A stretch of DNA of 64,000 nt, taken from Gari tellinella. Its lineage: Eukaryota > Mollusca > Bivalvia > Cardiida > Psammobiidae. The notes below the pieces were generated by a model. That model ran no database searches and had not been told where the DNA came from. It was given only the letters and a program-made list of their open reading frames with translations. Both the position numbers and the translations under genes were made by a program. The stretch is taken from the NCBI GenBank assembly GCA_922989275.2, contig OV277868.1, positions 50,838,216-50,902,215 of the forward strand, written 5' to 3'. Position 1 is the first letter of the stretch. Every line of letters begins with the position of its first letter. This document shows positions 44,401-49,843 of this stretch, piece by piece.

Positions 44401-47400
44401 CGAGAGGTTCCTGGTTCGAGCCCTGTCAGGATCACTGAAATTTTTCTGAGCAAAAAATTAACCCTACATTGCTCCACTTCACCCAGGTGATTTAAATGGG
44501 TACCTGAGAGGGAAATAAGTCAATGTGTCATGGCTGCTTGTAGCGCCGTCTGTTAATGGCTGACTTGTGACTCGATGATCAGGGAGGTAAATGTAAAAGT
44601 CGGCAGAGTATGAATACATAATAGCAGACTTTATAAACTCCACTTTACCTTTACCTTTTAAGAGACAATTCTAATGAGTAGTGACACCATAGGGTTTAAT
44701 ACAGAAATAAATATTTTAGTTTTTGAAATACTCCCCTTTTCTGGAGCCCTGAATAATTATAATTGTAATAATACTGAACTAATGTTTCCTTATTCAGAAT
44801 TTACTTTGATTTTTGCTTTATTTTGAATGTTTTTATTTTTCTTTGTGTTTCACTTTATTGGTACATGTACATAATTATGTGTGAAGCGCTTTGAGTGCAC
44901 AAGTCTTGGGTGAAAAGAGCGCTACATATGTCTAATATAATGATAATAAAAATAATGATTATGAAGAAAAAGTCTACTCAAAGTTTAGCTGTTACGTGTG
45001 CCTGTGTATGTTGTATAGTATGGTATTATTTTTGGTATAATACAAGTACAGTGCTCCAGATAAGAGGGAGTAATCTCAAGTTTTAAAGTTAAATCTAGAG
45101 TTAAGTTTAATTGCTACAGGTATCCCAGTTGCTTGGGTATGCTAAAGTGTCCAATTTCCAATCTGAAAACCACTCTGTTCTTTGAGTTTATGCGACCAAG
45201 GTTGCAGACAGCAATGCCAGCCCCAAATCATCCCTGATAAGATGAATTAAAATGTTCATGTCTGTACCAAACCCTATGGTGTGACTTCCAAGTAGAATTG
45301 TCTTTGCAAGATGGTTCTATTTAGTACTCACACCATAGGATTTGATACAGACATTAAGATTTTACTTTTGAAAATACTGCCCTTAATTTTAGCCCTGTGG
45401 TTAGCTCTAGATAAGAACAGTAAACCTATGCAGGGTGGCCAATCTATTGAAATGTTTCTGCTTAACCTTTCTCCCATAGAAGCGACTTTTAGCGTATTTA
45501 GTTTATTCCTCCGCTGAAGAAAATAGTTCCAGTTTATACCCTCATGAACAATTACCATTACATATATTTTATATAGCCTAGCAGATGTTAGCTTAAAGCA
45601 GGCTGAAAGTAAAGCAGAATGTGCCTTAAGGCACATTCTGCTTTACTTTCAACCTGCTTTAAGTGGTCACCTGTCTTCAAAACTATAAACAGGCTATGAG
45701 GTAAAGGGTTAAAGAGTCAATTCTAATGAGTTGTCATAACATAAGATCTCGTGTTAACATACTGGAGCATATTGCCTTTTATGCCTCTAATTTGTTCTTC
45801 CACTGATTGAACTGAAAGCAAATAGTTCCAGTTTACACTCAAAAGCTCAACTCTGACCAATCAGAAGCTTGAAAATGATCTCAGACTCAACACATACGTT
45901 TTATAACCATGGATCCAGATATTGGTTTTGAATTGATTTGGTATTTGAAGAGTGTAGACTTAAGTTTAAAAACTATTTGCCATTTAAATTCTTAATGACT
46001 GCTGTCATTGATATACGATCTATCTATAATTAGCTGCGAGTGTAAGCATATCAGTCCTATGTGTCTGAGTTAATGAATATTTAAAATGGGGCTTTTTAAC
46101 CCCATTAGCTGTGACAGATATTACATCTGACTAGTTAGAATGCAGTTAACAGTTTTCTCCATAGAAACACATTAGGATGCTGTTACCTATTCCTCTGCAT
46201 TTATGCTTTCAACGTCTCTCTACCTTGTCCTGATAAAGCACTTAACCCATAACCCCCATAAATACGCCTTTTTACGCCTCTCTATTTATTCCTCCACTTA
46301 AGAAAAAAGTTTCACTTTATACAGTCATGAATATTCAGCATAAGAAATATTTTATATATCCTAGCAGATGGTAGCTTAAAGCAGGCTTAAAGTAAAGCAG
46401 GGTGTTCGATTTTGTATGATTTTTACGATATCTATTATATTATGTATTCCAGCAAGACCGCTCGGCCATTAACCTTCACCTCATGCACACCACCTACTTC
46501 CTGTTTGTAATGGTTGTTACCATGCTGTGTTATGCCTTGATTAAAGGGAAGCCGAGTTCTAGTAACAAATCTGTCCAGTACACAGAGGTAAGCATGCTTC
46601 CTGTTTGTAATGGTTGTTACCATGCTGTGTTATGCCTTGACTAAAGGGAAGCCGATTTCCAGTAACAAATCTGTCCAGTACACAGAGGTAAGCATACTTC
46701 CTGTTTGTAATGGTTGTTACCATGCTGTGTTATCCCTTGATTAAAGGGAAGCTGAGCTCCAGTAACAAATCTGTCCAGTACACAGAGGTAAGCATACTTC
46801 CTGTTTGTAATGGTTGTTACCATGCTGTGTTTTGCCTTGATTAAAGGGAAGCCAAGTTCTAGTAACAAATCTGTCCAGTACACAGAGGTAAGCATGCTTC
46901 TTGTTTGTAATGGTTGTTACCATGCTGTGTTATGCCTTGATTAAAGGGAAGCCAAGTTCTAGTAACAAATCTGTCCAGTACACAGAGATAATCATGCTTC
47001 CTGTTTGTAATGGCTGTCACCATGCTGTGTTATGCCTTGATTAAAGGGAAGCCCAGTTCCAGTAACAAATCTGTCCAGTACACAGAGGTAAGCATGCTTC
47101 TTGTTTGTAATGGTTGTTACCATGCTGTGTTATGCCTTGATTAAAGGGAAGCCAAGTTCTAGTAACAAATCTGTCCAGTACACAGAGGTAATCATGCTTC
47201 CTGTTTGTAATGGCTGTTACCATGCTGTGTTATGCCTTGATTAAAGGGAAGCCGAGTTCTAGTAACAAATCTGTCCAGTACACAGAGGCAAGCATGCTTC
47301 CTGTTTGTAATGGTTGTTACCATGCTGTGTTATGCCTTGATTAAAGGGAAGCTGAGCTCCAGTAACAAATCTGTCCAGTACACAGAGATAAGCATACTTC

Positions 47401-48673
47401 TTGTTTGTGATGGTTGTTACCATGCTGTGTTATGCCTTGATTAAAGGGAAGCTGAGCTCCAGTTACAAATCTGTCCACCATAGGGTTTGGTGCGGACATT
47501 AAGATTTTAGTTTGTGAAATAATTTCCCTTACCTGGTGCCCTGCTAATAGTGGAAACTGAAGTTACTGAAGTCACCTACGAGACTGAAAGCTTTGAACTG
47601 TTGTGTAGCTTTAGAATCAGGCCCCAGATAAGAGAGAGTAAATGGAACAAATCCACCATTTTCTCACTCATTTCAGGACCAAATCTTATGGCGAGACTAC
47701 TCATTAGAATTGTCTCGAAGAGAAGATTCTTATAAGTAGTGAGACCATAGGGTTTAATGCAGAAATAAAGATTTTAGTTTTTGAAATTCTCCCCTTATCT
47801 AGAGCTCTGTAGAATTGATCTGTACATGTCTCAGTCTGTAAATATTGATAAGCTTGTTCATCAATGTTTAACAGTTTTTTTGTCAAGAACACACTTACAA
47901 TTACATTACTCATACGCTACTGTATATACACACAACTTCTAAACTCACCAAAACCAACCTTTAGTTGCTTCTGGTGGGTATGCAGTTACTTTAGTAACCC
48001 TTTCGGTGCCGAAGTTGCATAGAGGCACCATTGCAAACAGTTTGGATCCTGATAAGACGGCGCATTACGCGGCGTCTGATCGGGATCCAATCTGTTTGAT
48101 GCTCATTTCGAAATTTCTTCAGTCATATTACCTTAAATCATACTTTGAAACCATCTTGCAGAAAACAATATTGAAGCAGATGACAATAAAGCTGTGAAGG
48201 TGTAAAAATCTCTTTATTTTCAACCTGCTGTAAGTGACCACCTGGAAAGATATTTGAAATGCCTTCTGCGTCTCACGATCGTGACTTCCTAGGTAGAAAC
48301 TTATTTCCTTAGTGTAGAAATAATTAGAGGCATTAAAACTATTAACCCTTTACCTGATAGAAGTGCCTTTTAGCCTGTTTGCTTTATTCCTCCACAAAAG
48401 AAAATAGTTCCAATTTATACAGTCATAAACATGTTCGAACAATAATATATTCTATATCCTGACCTATGGTAGCTTAAAGCAGGCTGAAAGTAAAGCAGAA
48501 TGTGCCTCAATTCTGCTTTACTTTCAACCTACTTTAAGTGGTCACCTTTCTTTAAAACTAGAAACAAACTTGTGGGGTAAATGGTTAAAATGGCATATTA
48601 CAGAGTAATGGGTCAATTGGTCACTGATAATACAACCAGTTACTATTCATCCTTTCAGGTTTCCCATGCATGA
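26266..48673 (+). CDS. TMEM248: TMEM248 orthologue, seven coding exons (gene extent)
   Basis: A transmembrane protein of poorly understood function conserved across animals. Joining the exons listed separately keeps the reading frame at every junction and gives about 311 codons, against about 314 in the human protein. Order of features: first membrane segment in exon 1 (PPLVLFVLSLGAFAIVLLTL), DWNTFL at the start of exon 2, SVSVPVW and NLTHLSTTMIGKQFGV in exon 3, NVTLTLPFTWNSSLC in exon 4, VPDPYSC in exon 5, and in exon 6 DRSAINLHLMHTTYFLF leading into the second membrane segment. NLT, NVT and NSS are possible glycosylation sites in the loop between the membrane segments. The 5' UTR exon was not located. 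The start is the first ATG after the acceptor at 26260. Introns are packed with MITEs, and intron 3 carries the Ngaro element. Confidence 0.9.
26590..26670. mobile_element. Family D-type hairpin in intron 1
   Basis: GCAAACAGTCTATAGCC pairs with GGCTTCAAACTGTTTGC around GATCAGACGCCG...CGGCGTCTGATC. Outer ends are not clear. Confidence 0.55.
26770..26900. mobile_element. Family B-like fragment
   Basis: Contains GTTAACACATTTAAACC, GAAGAGTATACTTGCCC and TATGCAAACAGTGTAAAC followed by CAGATCAGAGGGCT; the second arm is missing. Confidence 0.45.
26988..27238 (+). mobile_element. Family B MITE, full length, in intron 1
   Basis: TTAACTCTTTGAACCC to GGGAGGAAAGAGTTAA, nearly identical to 4309-4559. 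It ends 31 bp before exon 2. Confidence 0.75.
27270..27460 (+). CDS. TMEM248: TMEM248 coding exon 2
   Basis: Acceptor TTCTATAG|GACTGG; donor ATCAT|GTAAGC. The exon opens DWNTFLDGFKQLEFCMVNED, where human TMEM248 has DWNTFLLRFNDLDLCV. It then runs through a polar, less conserved stretch to SQSTADPDRI and ends with two bases of a codon. Confidence 0.88.
27470..27650 (-). mobile_element. Family E MITE in intron 2
   Basis: GGGCTCCAGATGACATAGAG at the left, the palindromic core (GAATCCTCTCTTCGAGACGA), and a degraded right end. It starts 10 bp after the exon 2 donor and includes a short GA run. Confidence 0.6.
27651..28687. other. Intron 2, nothing recognised
   Basis: AT-rich intron with an imperfect TTA run (28318-28347). 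No repeat that recurs elsewhere in the window and no RNA gene was seen. Confidence 0.5.
28688..28940 (+). mobile_element. Family A MITE, full length, in intron 2
   Basis: TTAAACCCTTTACCCC to GGGGTAATGGGTTTAA with an intact hairpin. Confidence 0.75.
30711..31117 (+). mobile_element. Family A MITE with a family C MITE in its hairpin apex
   Basis: TTAACCCATTACCCC at the left and CTATGGGGTAATGGGTAA at the right. The hairpin arms are parted at the apex TTAA by a complete family C element. Confidence 0.8.
30832..31035 (+). mobile_element. Family C MITE (TTAA), nested
   Basis: TTAACCCTTAGCCCGCC to GGCAGGCTAAGGGTTAA. The stem pairs CAAACAGCTTTGATCCGGAT with ATCCGGATCCAAGCTGTTTG around GAGACACTGAG...CTCGGCGTC. 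Removing it with one TTAA restores GTGCATTAAGACAC, the usual apex of family A. Confidence 0.85.
32264..33658 (+). repeat. GCTCACC-family repeat, third copy, abutting the first
   Basis: Starts AGCTCACCTGAGCCAAAGGC directly after the CTTGTTT end of the previous copy and ends CTCAGGTGAGCGAAATATGC, CCCATGGGG, CTCTTGTTTT. Internal units of about 290 bp share TCTATCAAGTTTGTTCAAAT and CACTTCTAGATGTCCTTTAC. Confidence 0.6.
33722..34170. mobile_element. Inverted-repeat MITE beside TMEM248 exon 3
   Basis: The termini are inverted repeats of roughly 55 bp: TCTCAAAGTTTGCTAAGCAC at the left and GTGCTTAGCAAACTTTGAG at the right, bordered by TATATA on both sides. A second inverted pair (GAGATGTTA...GACATCTC) lies in the middle. 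It ends 25 bp before exon 3. Superfamily unknown. Confidence 0.7.
34195..34310 (+). CDS. TMEM248: TMEM248 coding exon 3
   Basis: Acceptor TTTGTTCAG|ATC; donor TTAAAG|GTATAC. It completes the split codon and encodes SVSVPVWANVKPTSDFVNIP followed by HNLTHLSTTMIGKQFGVK. It aligns with the human segment containing NVTHLYSTILGHQIGLSG. Ends with one base of a glycine codon. Confidence 0.88.
34351..34548 (+). repeat. Ngaro split repeat A1 (left terminus)
   Basis: Starts AAATAATAAGTATTATTTTG and ends GCTCAGACGAATC; matches 39446-39643 along its whole length. Confidence 0.95.
34493..34500 (+). promoter_or_regulatory. TATA box of the Ngaro promoter
   Basis: TATATAAG inside A1, followed within 30 bp by a sequence suited to a start site and about 90 bp upstream of the Gag start. 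A2 carries the same box at 39588-39595, with no gene directly after it. Confidence 0.55.
34583..35707 (+). CDS. Ngaro Gag-like nucleocapsid protein (ORF1)
   Basis: 374 residues. A basic N-terminus (MRGKGVKRKAPASRQPATTA) leads into an acidic, low-conservation region. The central part (about 140-280) is helical and probably mediates assembly. Near the C-terminus lie two zinc motifs: a CX7CX4CX3H finger (C301, C309, C314, H318), then a variant knuckle CX2CX3HX4C (C320, C323, H327, C332). An arginine/glycine-rich tail closes it (RRGSQSNFRGRGQRFSRGFR). The role inferred from family and layout is packaging of element RNA. The start at 34583 is the first good ATG after A1. The end overlaps ORF2 by 179 bp in another frame, so ORF2 may be made by frameshifting or reinitiation. 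Confidence 0.85.
   Translation: MRGKGVKRKAPASRQPATTAARRTRSQTRVEEPEESAILQNDPGIGPNGPNTIDFAQILSESGFAETNDTTAINDCRVGDNSLNNIRAPRGTAPWAESNYFTNAPDHVTPFTERAMAAPVSLSGMQTPEMLRVSSDDIASHLPSSLKQQISGGLYVNLALLLKGTLELKEITSVGFLQVSADGRLETLTKTCKEKINSIERWTDAFLIYASVYLSTYPNKTHELLQYMWLIRECADRQGGTTWREYDEQFRLRRSIDPSAPWSKINNDLWCRCVQMRQASRPKTQSSFSTPHARFPTQPPCNGFNNGYCGWVNCKFAHACSECGGQHSARDCFSKPNDHPKTPPRNSRPFRRGSQSNFRGRGQRFSRGFRKPSF
35529..37349 (+). CDS. Ngaro reverse transcriptase-RNase H (ORF2)
   Basis: 606 residues as read from the first ATG; the first ~60 overlap Gag and may not be native. RT motifs are SPIGLVPKKNGDFRMIHHLS (160-179), the first catalytic aspartate in KMDIRNAF (D222), LPFGASVSCQTFEKF, YLDD at 288-291 and FLGLVLDS. 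RNase H follows with the acidic set D454 (FSDSAGGSGFG), E493 (ALELFP), D518 (CDNQAV) and D568 (ACDALSRF). There is no protease, integrase or methylase domain. It copies element RNA to DNA; the circular product is then integrated by the recombinase encoded in the next frame, which overlaps this one by 40 bp. No disrupted catalytic residue was seen. Confidence 0.92.
   Translation: MRMLAQSVEANTPPGTVFQNLMTTLKHPPVTVDPFVGVASQISEVGARGSAEASGSQVSKCCPPLKCHDMLSLAPTPVEYKALCRYLESYSHKDAQILRDGFRTGFRIHYEGPRCPKTSGNLKSVASNPGMVNDKLGKETTAGRMAGPFDSIPMTNFQISPIGLVPKKNGDFRMIHHLSYPEGSSINSGIDRKFCSVKYTSFDEAVHMIQDLGKNCKLFKMDIRNAFRLLPINPLDFELLGICFNEKFYFDKSLPFGASVSCQTFEKFSSFLEFAVKEKMHSGSLLHYLDDFLWGDRTTDACSSLMDLFTKTMQELGVPLAEDKTEGPVECLVFLGLVLDSIKMEVRIPPDKIQDLVTKIGSILSKKKATLKEIQSVIGSLNFCCRAIPVGRPFCRRLINAICGLSKSYHHVRVGKEMKLDLHMWLNFFKNHNGISVFHDRFWLSNSDVQLFSDSAGGSGFGFGALFGTHWCQGQWPDEWHAKGITRDITALELFPILVAITVWGKNLTNKKIESLCDNQAVVCVLNTLTCKSERVMCLVRRLTMLCLELNILVRAKHLPGINNSACDALSRFQETKFRKLVPDADREPAAIPECLWNAFNPQPSI
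37310..38218 (+). CDS. Ngaro tyrosine recombinase (ORF3)
   Basis: 302 residues. The N-terminal half is a SAM-like core-binding domain (NSLAPNTIQAYNTALKVFHS; AAKSIKTYIAGLNYYH). The catalytic domain has R153 in LFRVSEL, a probable lysine in RRYKTNQ, H266 and R269 in THSFRIGRATDL, W292 in MGRWQSE and the nucleophile Y300 in CKLYIR at the extreme C-terminus. This replaces the DDE integrase of LTR elements and explains the split repeats. It ends at a TGA at 38216-38218. All signature residues are present. Confidence 0.92.
   Translation: MPLECLQSSAVHLIKNSLAPNTIQAYNTALKVFHSFRLGHSLQSTWPASYQQIAWFIAFCFEKGLAAKSIKTYIAGLNYYHHAHGWPDILEHFLVKKLLLGYSRINKTSDSRVPVTSNMLIEIIKQLDSICSSTYEATLFEAVWTLAYFGLFRVSELVLTSNGAQSNQLNAADIQVASGGQYLCIWLRRYKTNQSNVPKLLKIPAERESQVCPVRAIQKFLGVRPAGNGPLFCHANKLPVTRYQFSALLYKCSCKAGFGTYNIKTHSFRIGRATDLAAKAVPMAAIMRMGRWQSEACKLYIR
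38247..38828 (+). CDS. Ngaro SGNH hydrolase (ORF4), first ATG internal
   Basis: The open frame runs from 38247, but its first ATG is at 38325. SGNH block I (WILGDSIPHWAG, serine codon 38295-38297) lies before that ATG. The other blocks follow in order: a glycine in GWWGVRG, GGND in VFIHLGGNDIVG, and the Asp-His pair in RDGIHLSDVG. All four signature residues are therefore present if translation begins upstream. A non-AUG start, a splice acceptor (TTTACAATGCAG ending at 38274) or readthrough from ORF3 could provide this. Some metazoan Ngaro elements are known to carry such an esterase-like frame; its role is unknown. An overlapping frame from 38219 has no such motifs. Confidence 0.85.
   Translation, partial: LFIKFVYNADIWILGDSIPHWAGSRAMSTGKPDLNLPGNAHIGWWGVRGLTWSRLRRTIQVNVALNVPPKIVFIHLGGNDIVGQKTTTIFNAIQREVSYISTAFPQTTLVWVDILDRLSWGRHSYSAQQLKKKLKRVNHFGRQRVRLHGRHHILSMDITPETPGFYFRDGIHLSDVGLEFYLDFIRDTALNLI
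38829..39162 (+). other. Ngaro 3' untranslated segment
   Basis: Between ORF4 and B1. A G/C-rich inverted pair (GGAATGTTCTCGGGGGAATT and GGGAATATTCCTG) near 38975-39060 may fold. No coding signal. Confidence 0.5.
39163..39451 (+). repeat. Ngaro split repeat B1
   Basis: Begins AACTCCGGACCTGCATGG and ends CATTGAAATAA; matches 41632-41920. Its last six bases are also the first six of A2. Confidence 0.95.
39446..39643 (+). repeat. Ngaro split repeat A2
   Basis: Internal copy of the left terminus. The B1-A2 junction has the same order as the junction expected when the element's two ends join in a circle. Confidence 0.95.
39644..41631 (+). other. Ngaro A2-B2 spacer, non-coding
   Basis: Nearly 2 kb without a plausible protein. 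From about 40890 to 41350 it contains degenerate repeats of about 65 bp with recurring TAAGCATG and TTGCAGCGCATATGGG-like blocks. These look like an ancient tandem array. It may be transcribed from the A2 promoter. Confidence 0.55.
41632..41920 (+). repeat. Ngaro split repeat B2 (right terminus)
   Basis: Same as B1. With the following host base its end forms AATAAA at 41916-41921, a possible polyadenylation signal. Confidence 0.95.
41921..42921. other. Intron 3 after the Ngaro element
   Basis: Single-copy-looking intron sequence. A remnant of family A flank (TATTCATGACTGCATAA) sits next to B2. Short frames at 42.6-42.9 kb lack recognisable content. Confidence 0.45.
42922..43053. repeat. Foldback palindrome before TMEM248 exon 4
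   Basis: Arms of about 55 bp (GTTACACGGCATTCCGGCAG and its near-perfect complement) around a ~20-nt loop. It ends 64 bp before the first exon 4 acceptor. No other copy was noticed. Confidence 0.8.
43099..43511 (+). repeat. Three tandem copies of TMEM248 exon 4 with its acceptor
   Basis: Units begin at 43099, 43236 and 43374 (137, 138 and about 138 bp). Each contains the branch/acceptor sequence ATTGATCTTACTGTTA(C/T)AG followed by the same exon start. Copy 1 has lost one base (GAGTTAATGG for GAGTTCAATG) and is out of frame. Copies 2 and 3 form one continuous frame. Confidence 0.9.
43393..43543 (+). CDS. TMEM248: TMEM248 coding exon 4 (third copy; alternative start 43255)
   Basis: From the acceptor at 43391-43392, the exon encodes THASTEFNVTLTLPFTWNSS, then LCKTGKACKTVMIHTCVNLR and ends with a split arginine codon before GTATAT. 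It matches human INITFTLPTAWSSDDC. Using the acceptor of copy 2 (exon from 43255) adds 138 nt and keeps the frame, giving a 46-residue internal duplication. Which acceptor is used cannot be told from sequence. Confidence 0.85.
43556..43837. mobile_element. Double-hairpin family A element filling intron 4
   Basis: Two successive hairpins (CAGAATGCTCCTTACGGAGC and CAGAATGTGCCTTAAGGCGC cores) between ACCATTACCCGATAG and GGGGTAATGGGTTAA. The intron is 316 bp and is almost entirely this element. Confidence 0.7.
43860..44037 (+). CDS. TMEM248: TMEM248 coding exon 5
   Basis: Acceptor TTGTTTCAG|AGTTCC; donor TCATTG|GTAAGA. Encodes VPDPYSCQMLNGSGGVENHF and later SQHVEIICNSKPSFTLNHNT, ending MLSL in phase 0. 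VPDPYS corresponds to human VPDTYS. Confidence 0.88.
44268..44751. mobile_element. Family E MITE split by a SINE
   Basis: GGGCTCCAGTTAAGAGCGAG at the left and CTTTTCTGGAGCCC at the right. The two arms of the palindromic core are separated at 44360-44662 by a tRNA-derived SINE. Confidence 0.7.
44360..44662 (+). mobile_element. tRNA-derived SINE
   Basis: The head resembles a tRNA: A box-like GGTCCAGTGGTAGGACGC, anticodon stem-loop CTCGCCTAGGAAGCGAG (loop reads AGG, proline-like), and B box GGTTCGAGCCC. The acceptor arms do not pair, so it is not a functional tRNA gene. The tail holds AAATGGGTACCTGAGAGGGA and ends in TTTACC repeats. Confidence 0.65.
45051..45398. mobile_element. Family E MITE, enlarged variant
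   Basis: GTGCTCCAGATAAGAGGGAG at the left and ATTTTAGCCCTG at the right. The core (GTAGAATTGTCTTTGCAAGA) is diverged and about 130 bp of extra sequence follows the left end. Confidence 0.5.
45462..45712 (+). mobile_element. Family A MITE, full length, in intron 5
   Basis: TTAACCTTTCTCCCATAG to GAGGTAAAGGGTTAA with the complete hairpin. Confidence 0.75.
45713..46241. other. Intron 5, mostly unrecognised
   Basis: A family E scrap at 45715-45745 and a segment near 45840-45920 (CTGACCAATCAGAAGCTTG, ATGATCTCAGACTCAAC) related to the foldback at 54730-54870 and to 56590-56680. Confidence 0.45.
46242..46400 (+). mobile_element. Family A MITE, 3'-truncated
   Basis: TTAACCCATAACCCCC through the first hairpin arm, ending at AAAGTAAAGCAGG about 50 bp before exon 6. 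Confidence 0.65.
46453..46587 (+). CDS. TMEM248: TMEM248 coding exon 6
   Basis: Acceptor TATTCCAG|CAAGAC; donor CAGAG|GTAAGC. 45 codons in phase 0: DRSAINLHLMHTTYFLFVMV, then VTMLCYALIKGKPSSSNKSV and QYTE. It matches human DRSLINLHLMHTSYFLFVMV. This is the second membrane span and the start of the cytoplasmic tail. The last 90 bp and the first 10 bp of the intron form the unit that is amplified downstream. Confidence 0.9.
46498..47479 (+). repeat. TMEM248: Ten 100-bp units of the exon 6/splice-donor junction
   Basis: Units start at 46498 (the exon itself), 46598, 46698 and so on to 47398, exactly 100 bp apart. The last is cut short at about 47479 by a family E fragment. Each repeats TTCCTGTTTGTAATGGTTGT through CCAGTACACAGAG and GTAAGCAT. 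Most extra copies retain a good donor (GAG|GTAAGC); others read GAGATAA, GAGGTAATC or GAGGCAAG. As 100 is not a multiple of three, reading past the first donor soon meets a stop. Confidence 0.95.
47475..47543 (-). mobile_element. Family E MITE fragment
   Basis: CACCATAGGGTTTGGTGCGG through CTTACCTGGTGCCCTG; only one arm is present, and it truncates the 100-bp array. Confidence 0.6.
47620..47809 (-). mobile_element. Family E MITE, full length
   Basis: Flanked by TAGAATCA and TAGAATTG (6 of 8 match). Ends GGCCCCAGATAAGAGAG and CCCTTATCTAGAGCTC. Confidence 0.7.
47994..48200 (+). mobile_element. Family D MITE
   Basis: GTAACCCTTTCGGTGCC at the left. The stem has CAAACAGTTTGGATCC and GGATCCAATCTGTTTG around GACGGCGCATTACGCGGCGT. 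The right end has GAAGCAGATGACA; the terminus is eroded. Confidence 0.6.
48342..48588 (+). mobile_element. Family A MITE, full length, in intron 6
   Basis: TTAACCCTTTACCTGATAG to GGGGTAAATGGTTAA; one hairpin arm is shortened at the apex. It ends 70 bp before the last coding exon. Confidence 0.75.
48659..48673 (+). CDS. TMEM248: TMEM248 coding exon 7 (stop)
   Basis: Acceptor CATCCTTTCAG|GTTTCC. Four codons VSHA and TGA at 48671-48673 complete the protein after QYTE. Human TMEM248 likewise ends shortly after the second membrane span. The join is in phase 0. Confidence 0.75.
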   Translation, partial: VSHA

Positions 48674-49050
48674 ATGTGTAACCAGAAGTGGTGCCGTTGA
48701 CAGAGGGGGAACCAATATGGAAGAGATAAAAACCAAAGAAATTATAAACAAGCCACTTTACAAGAAAACAGGGCCTTTAGGCAGTGCAAACAGTGTAGAC
48801 GTTTGATCAGAGGAGAACCATGTTTGAACTCCGCATCTGATCAGTATCTACACTGTTTTCAATGTCTGAATGCTCTGTTTGTCATTATACAGCTTGTATG
48901 ATAGAAGTACTAAAAGCACATTGGGCTGTGCAAGAGAGCTGCTATGTCTAGTTATACGGTAGAAGTGTGTTATATACTAAGCTGATACACGACAAAAGAT
49001 GGGATGAAGTTTTAAGGATAGAAAGAATAAAAGTTGAGGACTGATATTGC
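48674..49050 (+). other. TMEM248: Probable TMEM248 3' UTR
   Basis: Follows the stop codon and includes a B-type hairpin fragment (48790-48862). The only nearby AATAAA is at 49026-49031. The true end is not determined. Confidence 0.35.
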
Positions 49051-49110
49051 TTATGTGGCTAAGTGGATGCTCCTCTTTGCAATTACAGTGGAACTTTGTT
49101 ATCTCAAACA

Positions 49111-49298
49111 GGGCTCCAGATAAAGGGAGTATTTAAAAAACTAAAATCTTTATTTCTGCATTAAACCCTATGGTGTTACTACTCATTAGAATCGTCTCTT
49201 GGAGTCGATTCTAATGAGTAGTTATAGCATAGGATTTGGTACTGAAATTAGAGATAAAATGTTGAATTTGTTCAGATTACTTTTTATCTGGAGCCCTG
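49111..49298 (+). mobile_element. Family E MITE, full length
   Basis: GGGCTCCAGATAAAGGG to TTTATCTGGAGCCC, flanked by a TCAAAC motif on both sides. Confidence 0.7.
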
Positions 49299-49323
49299 TC
49301 AAACTCGCTTAAGTTTAATTTTT

Positions 49324-49366
49324 CCATATTTTACAGTTAAAACCATGTTTTAACTGTAAAATATGG
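49324..49366. repeat. Small perfect palindrome
   Basis: CCATATTTTACAGTTAAAAC and its exact complement around ATG. Confidence 0.8.
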
Positions 49367-49484
49367 GTATGTTCCACTTAAAACAGTTTGATTTTCCAGT
49401 GAAATTATACTGTTAGTTTTCAAGCTTGTTATCAAAGTCAAATTGTATATAATTTGTTATGCTAAGACTGGAAGCAGATGACAC

Positions 49485-49755
49485 TTAACCCTTAGCCCGC
49501 CAAATAAATTGTTGTCTGCTATATTTCTCGTCTGCTTCAAGTTTCAAAGTTGCTCGAAATTGCTGAAAATGTTGTCTGAGTGTCAAACAGCTTGGATCCG
49601 GATGAGACGCCGAGTTACTCGGCGTCTCATCTTGATCCAAGCTGTTTGCATATGGAGCTATAGTCGTGAGTGGCAGGCTAAGGGTTCATTTAAAATCCAA
49701 GCTGTTTGCATATGGAGCTATAGTCGTGAGTGGCAGGCTAAGGGATCATTTAAAA
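49485..49755 (+). mobile_element. Family C MITE with its right end duplicated
   Basis: TTAACCCTTAGCCCGCC at the left; stem GAGACGCCGAGTTACTCGGC. The right end (TCCAAGCTGTTTGCATATGG to GGCAGGCTAAGGG) occurs twice, the second copy at about 49697-49745. Confidence 0.75.
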
Positions 49756-49843
49756 AAAAGTGTATGGATCATTGAAAGCCATGGATAATGGTATGATCAA
49801 ATCATTGTTAAACAGCTGTTTATTGAAGAAGTAAAGAGATTTC

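Noticed and set aside
44360..44435. Functional tRNA-Pro(AGG) gene
   Set aside because: The anticodon arm and B box are good but the acceptor arms do not pair and a SINE body follows.
46435..47223. Minus-strand frames repeating MVTTITNRKHAYLCVLDRF
   Set aside because: They are antisense shadows of the exon 6 array.
46498..47479. Regularly spaced 100-bp repeats resembling a CRISPR array
   Set aside because: The units are contiguous without unique spacers, and the repeat is TMEM248 exon sequence.
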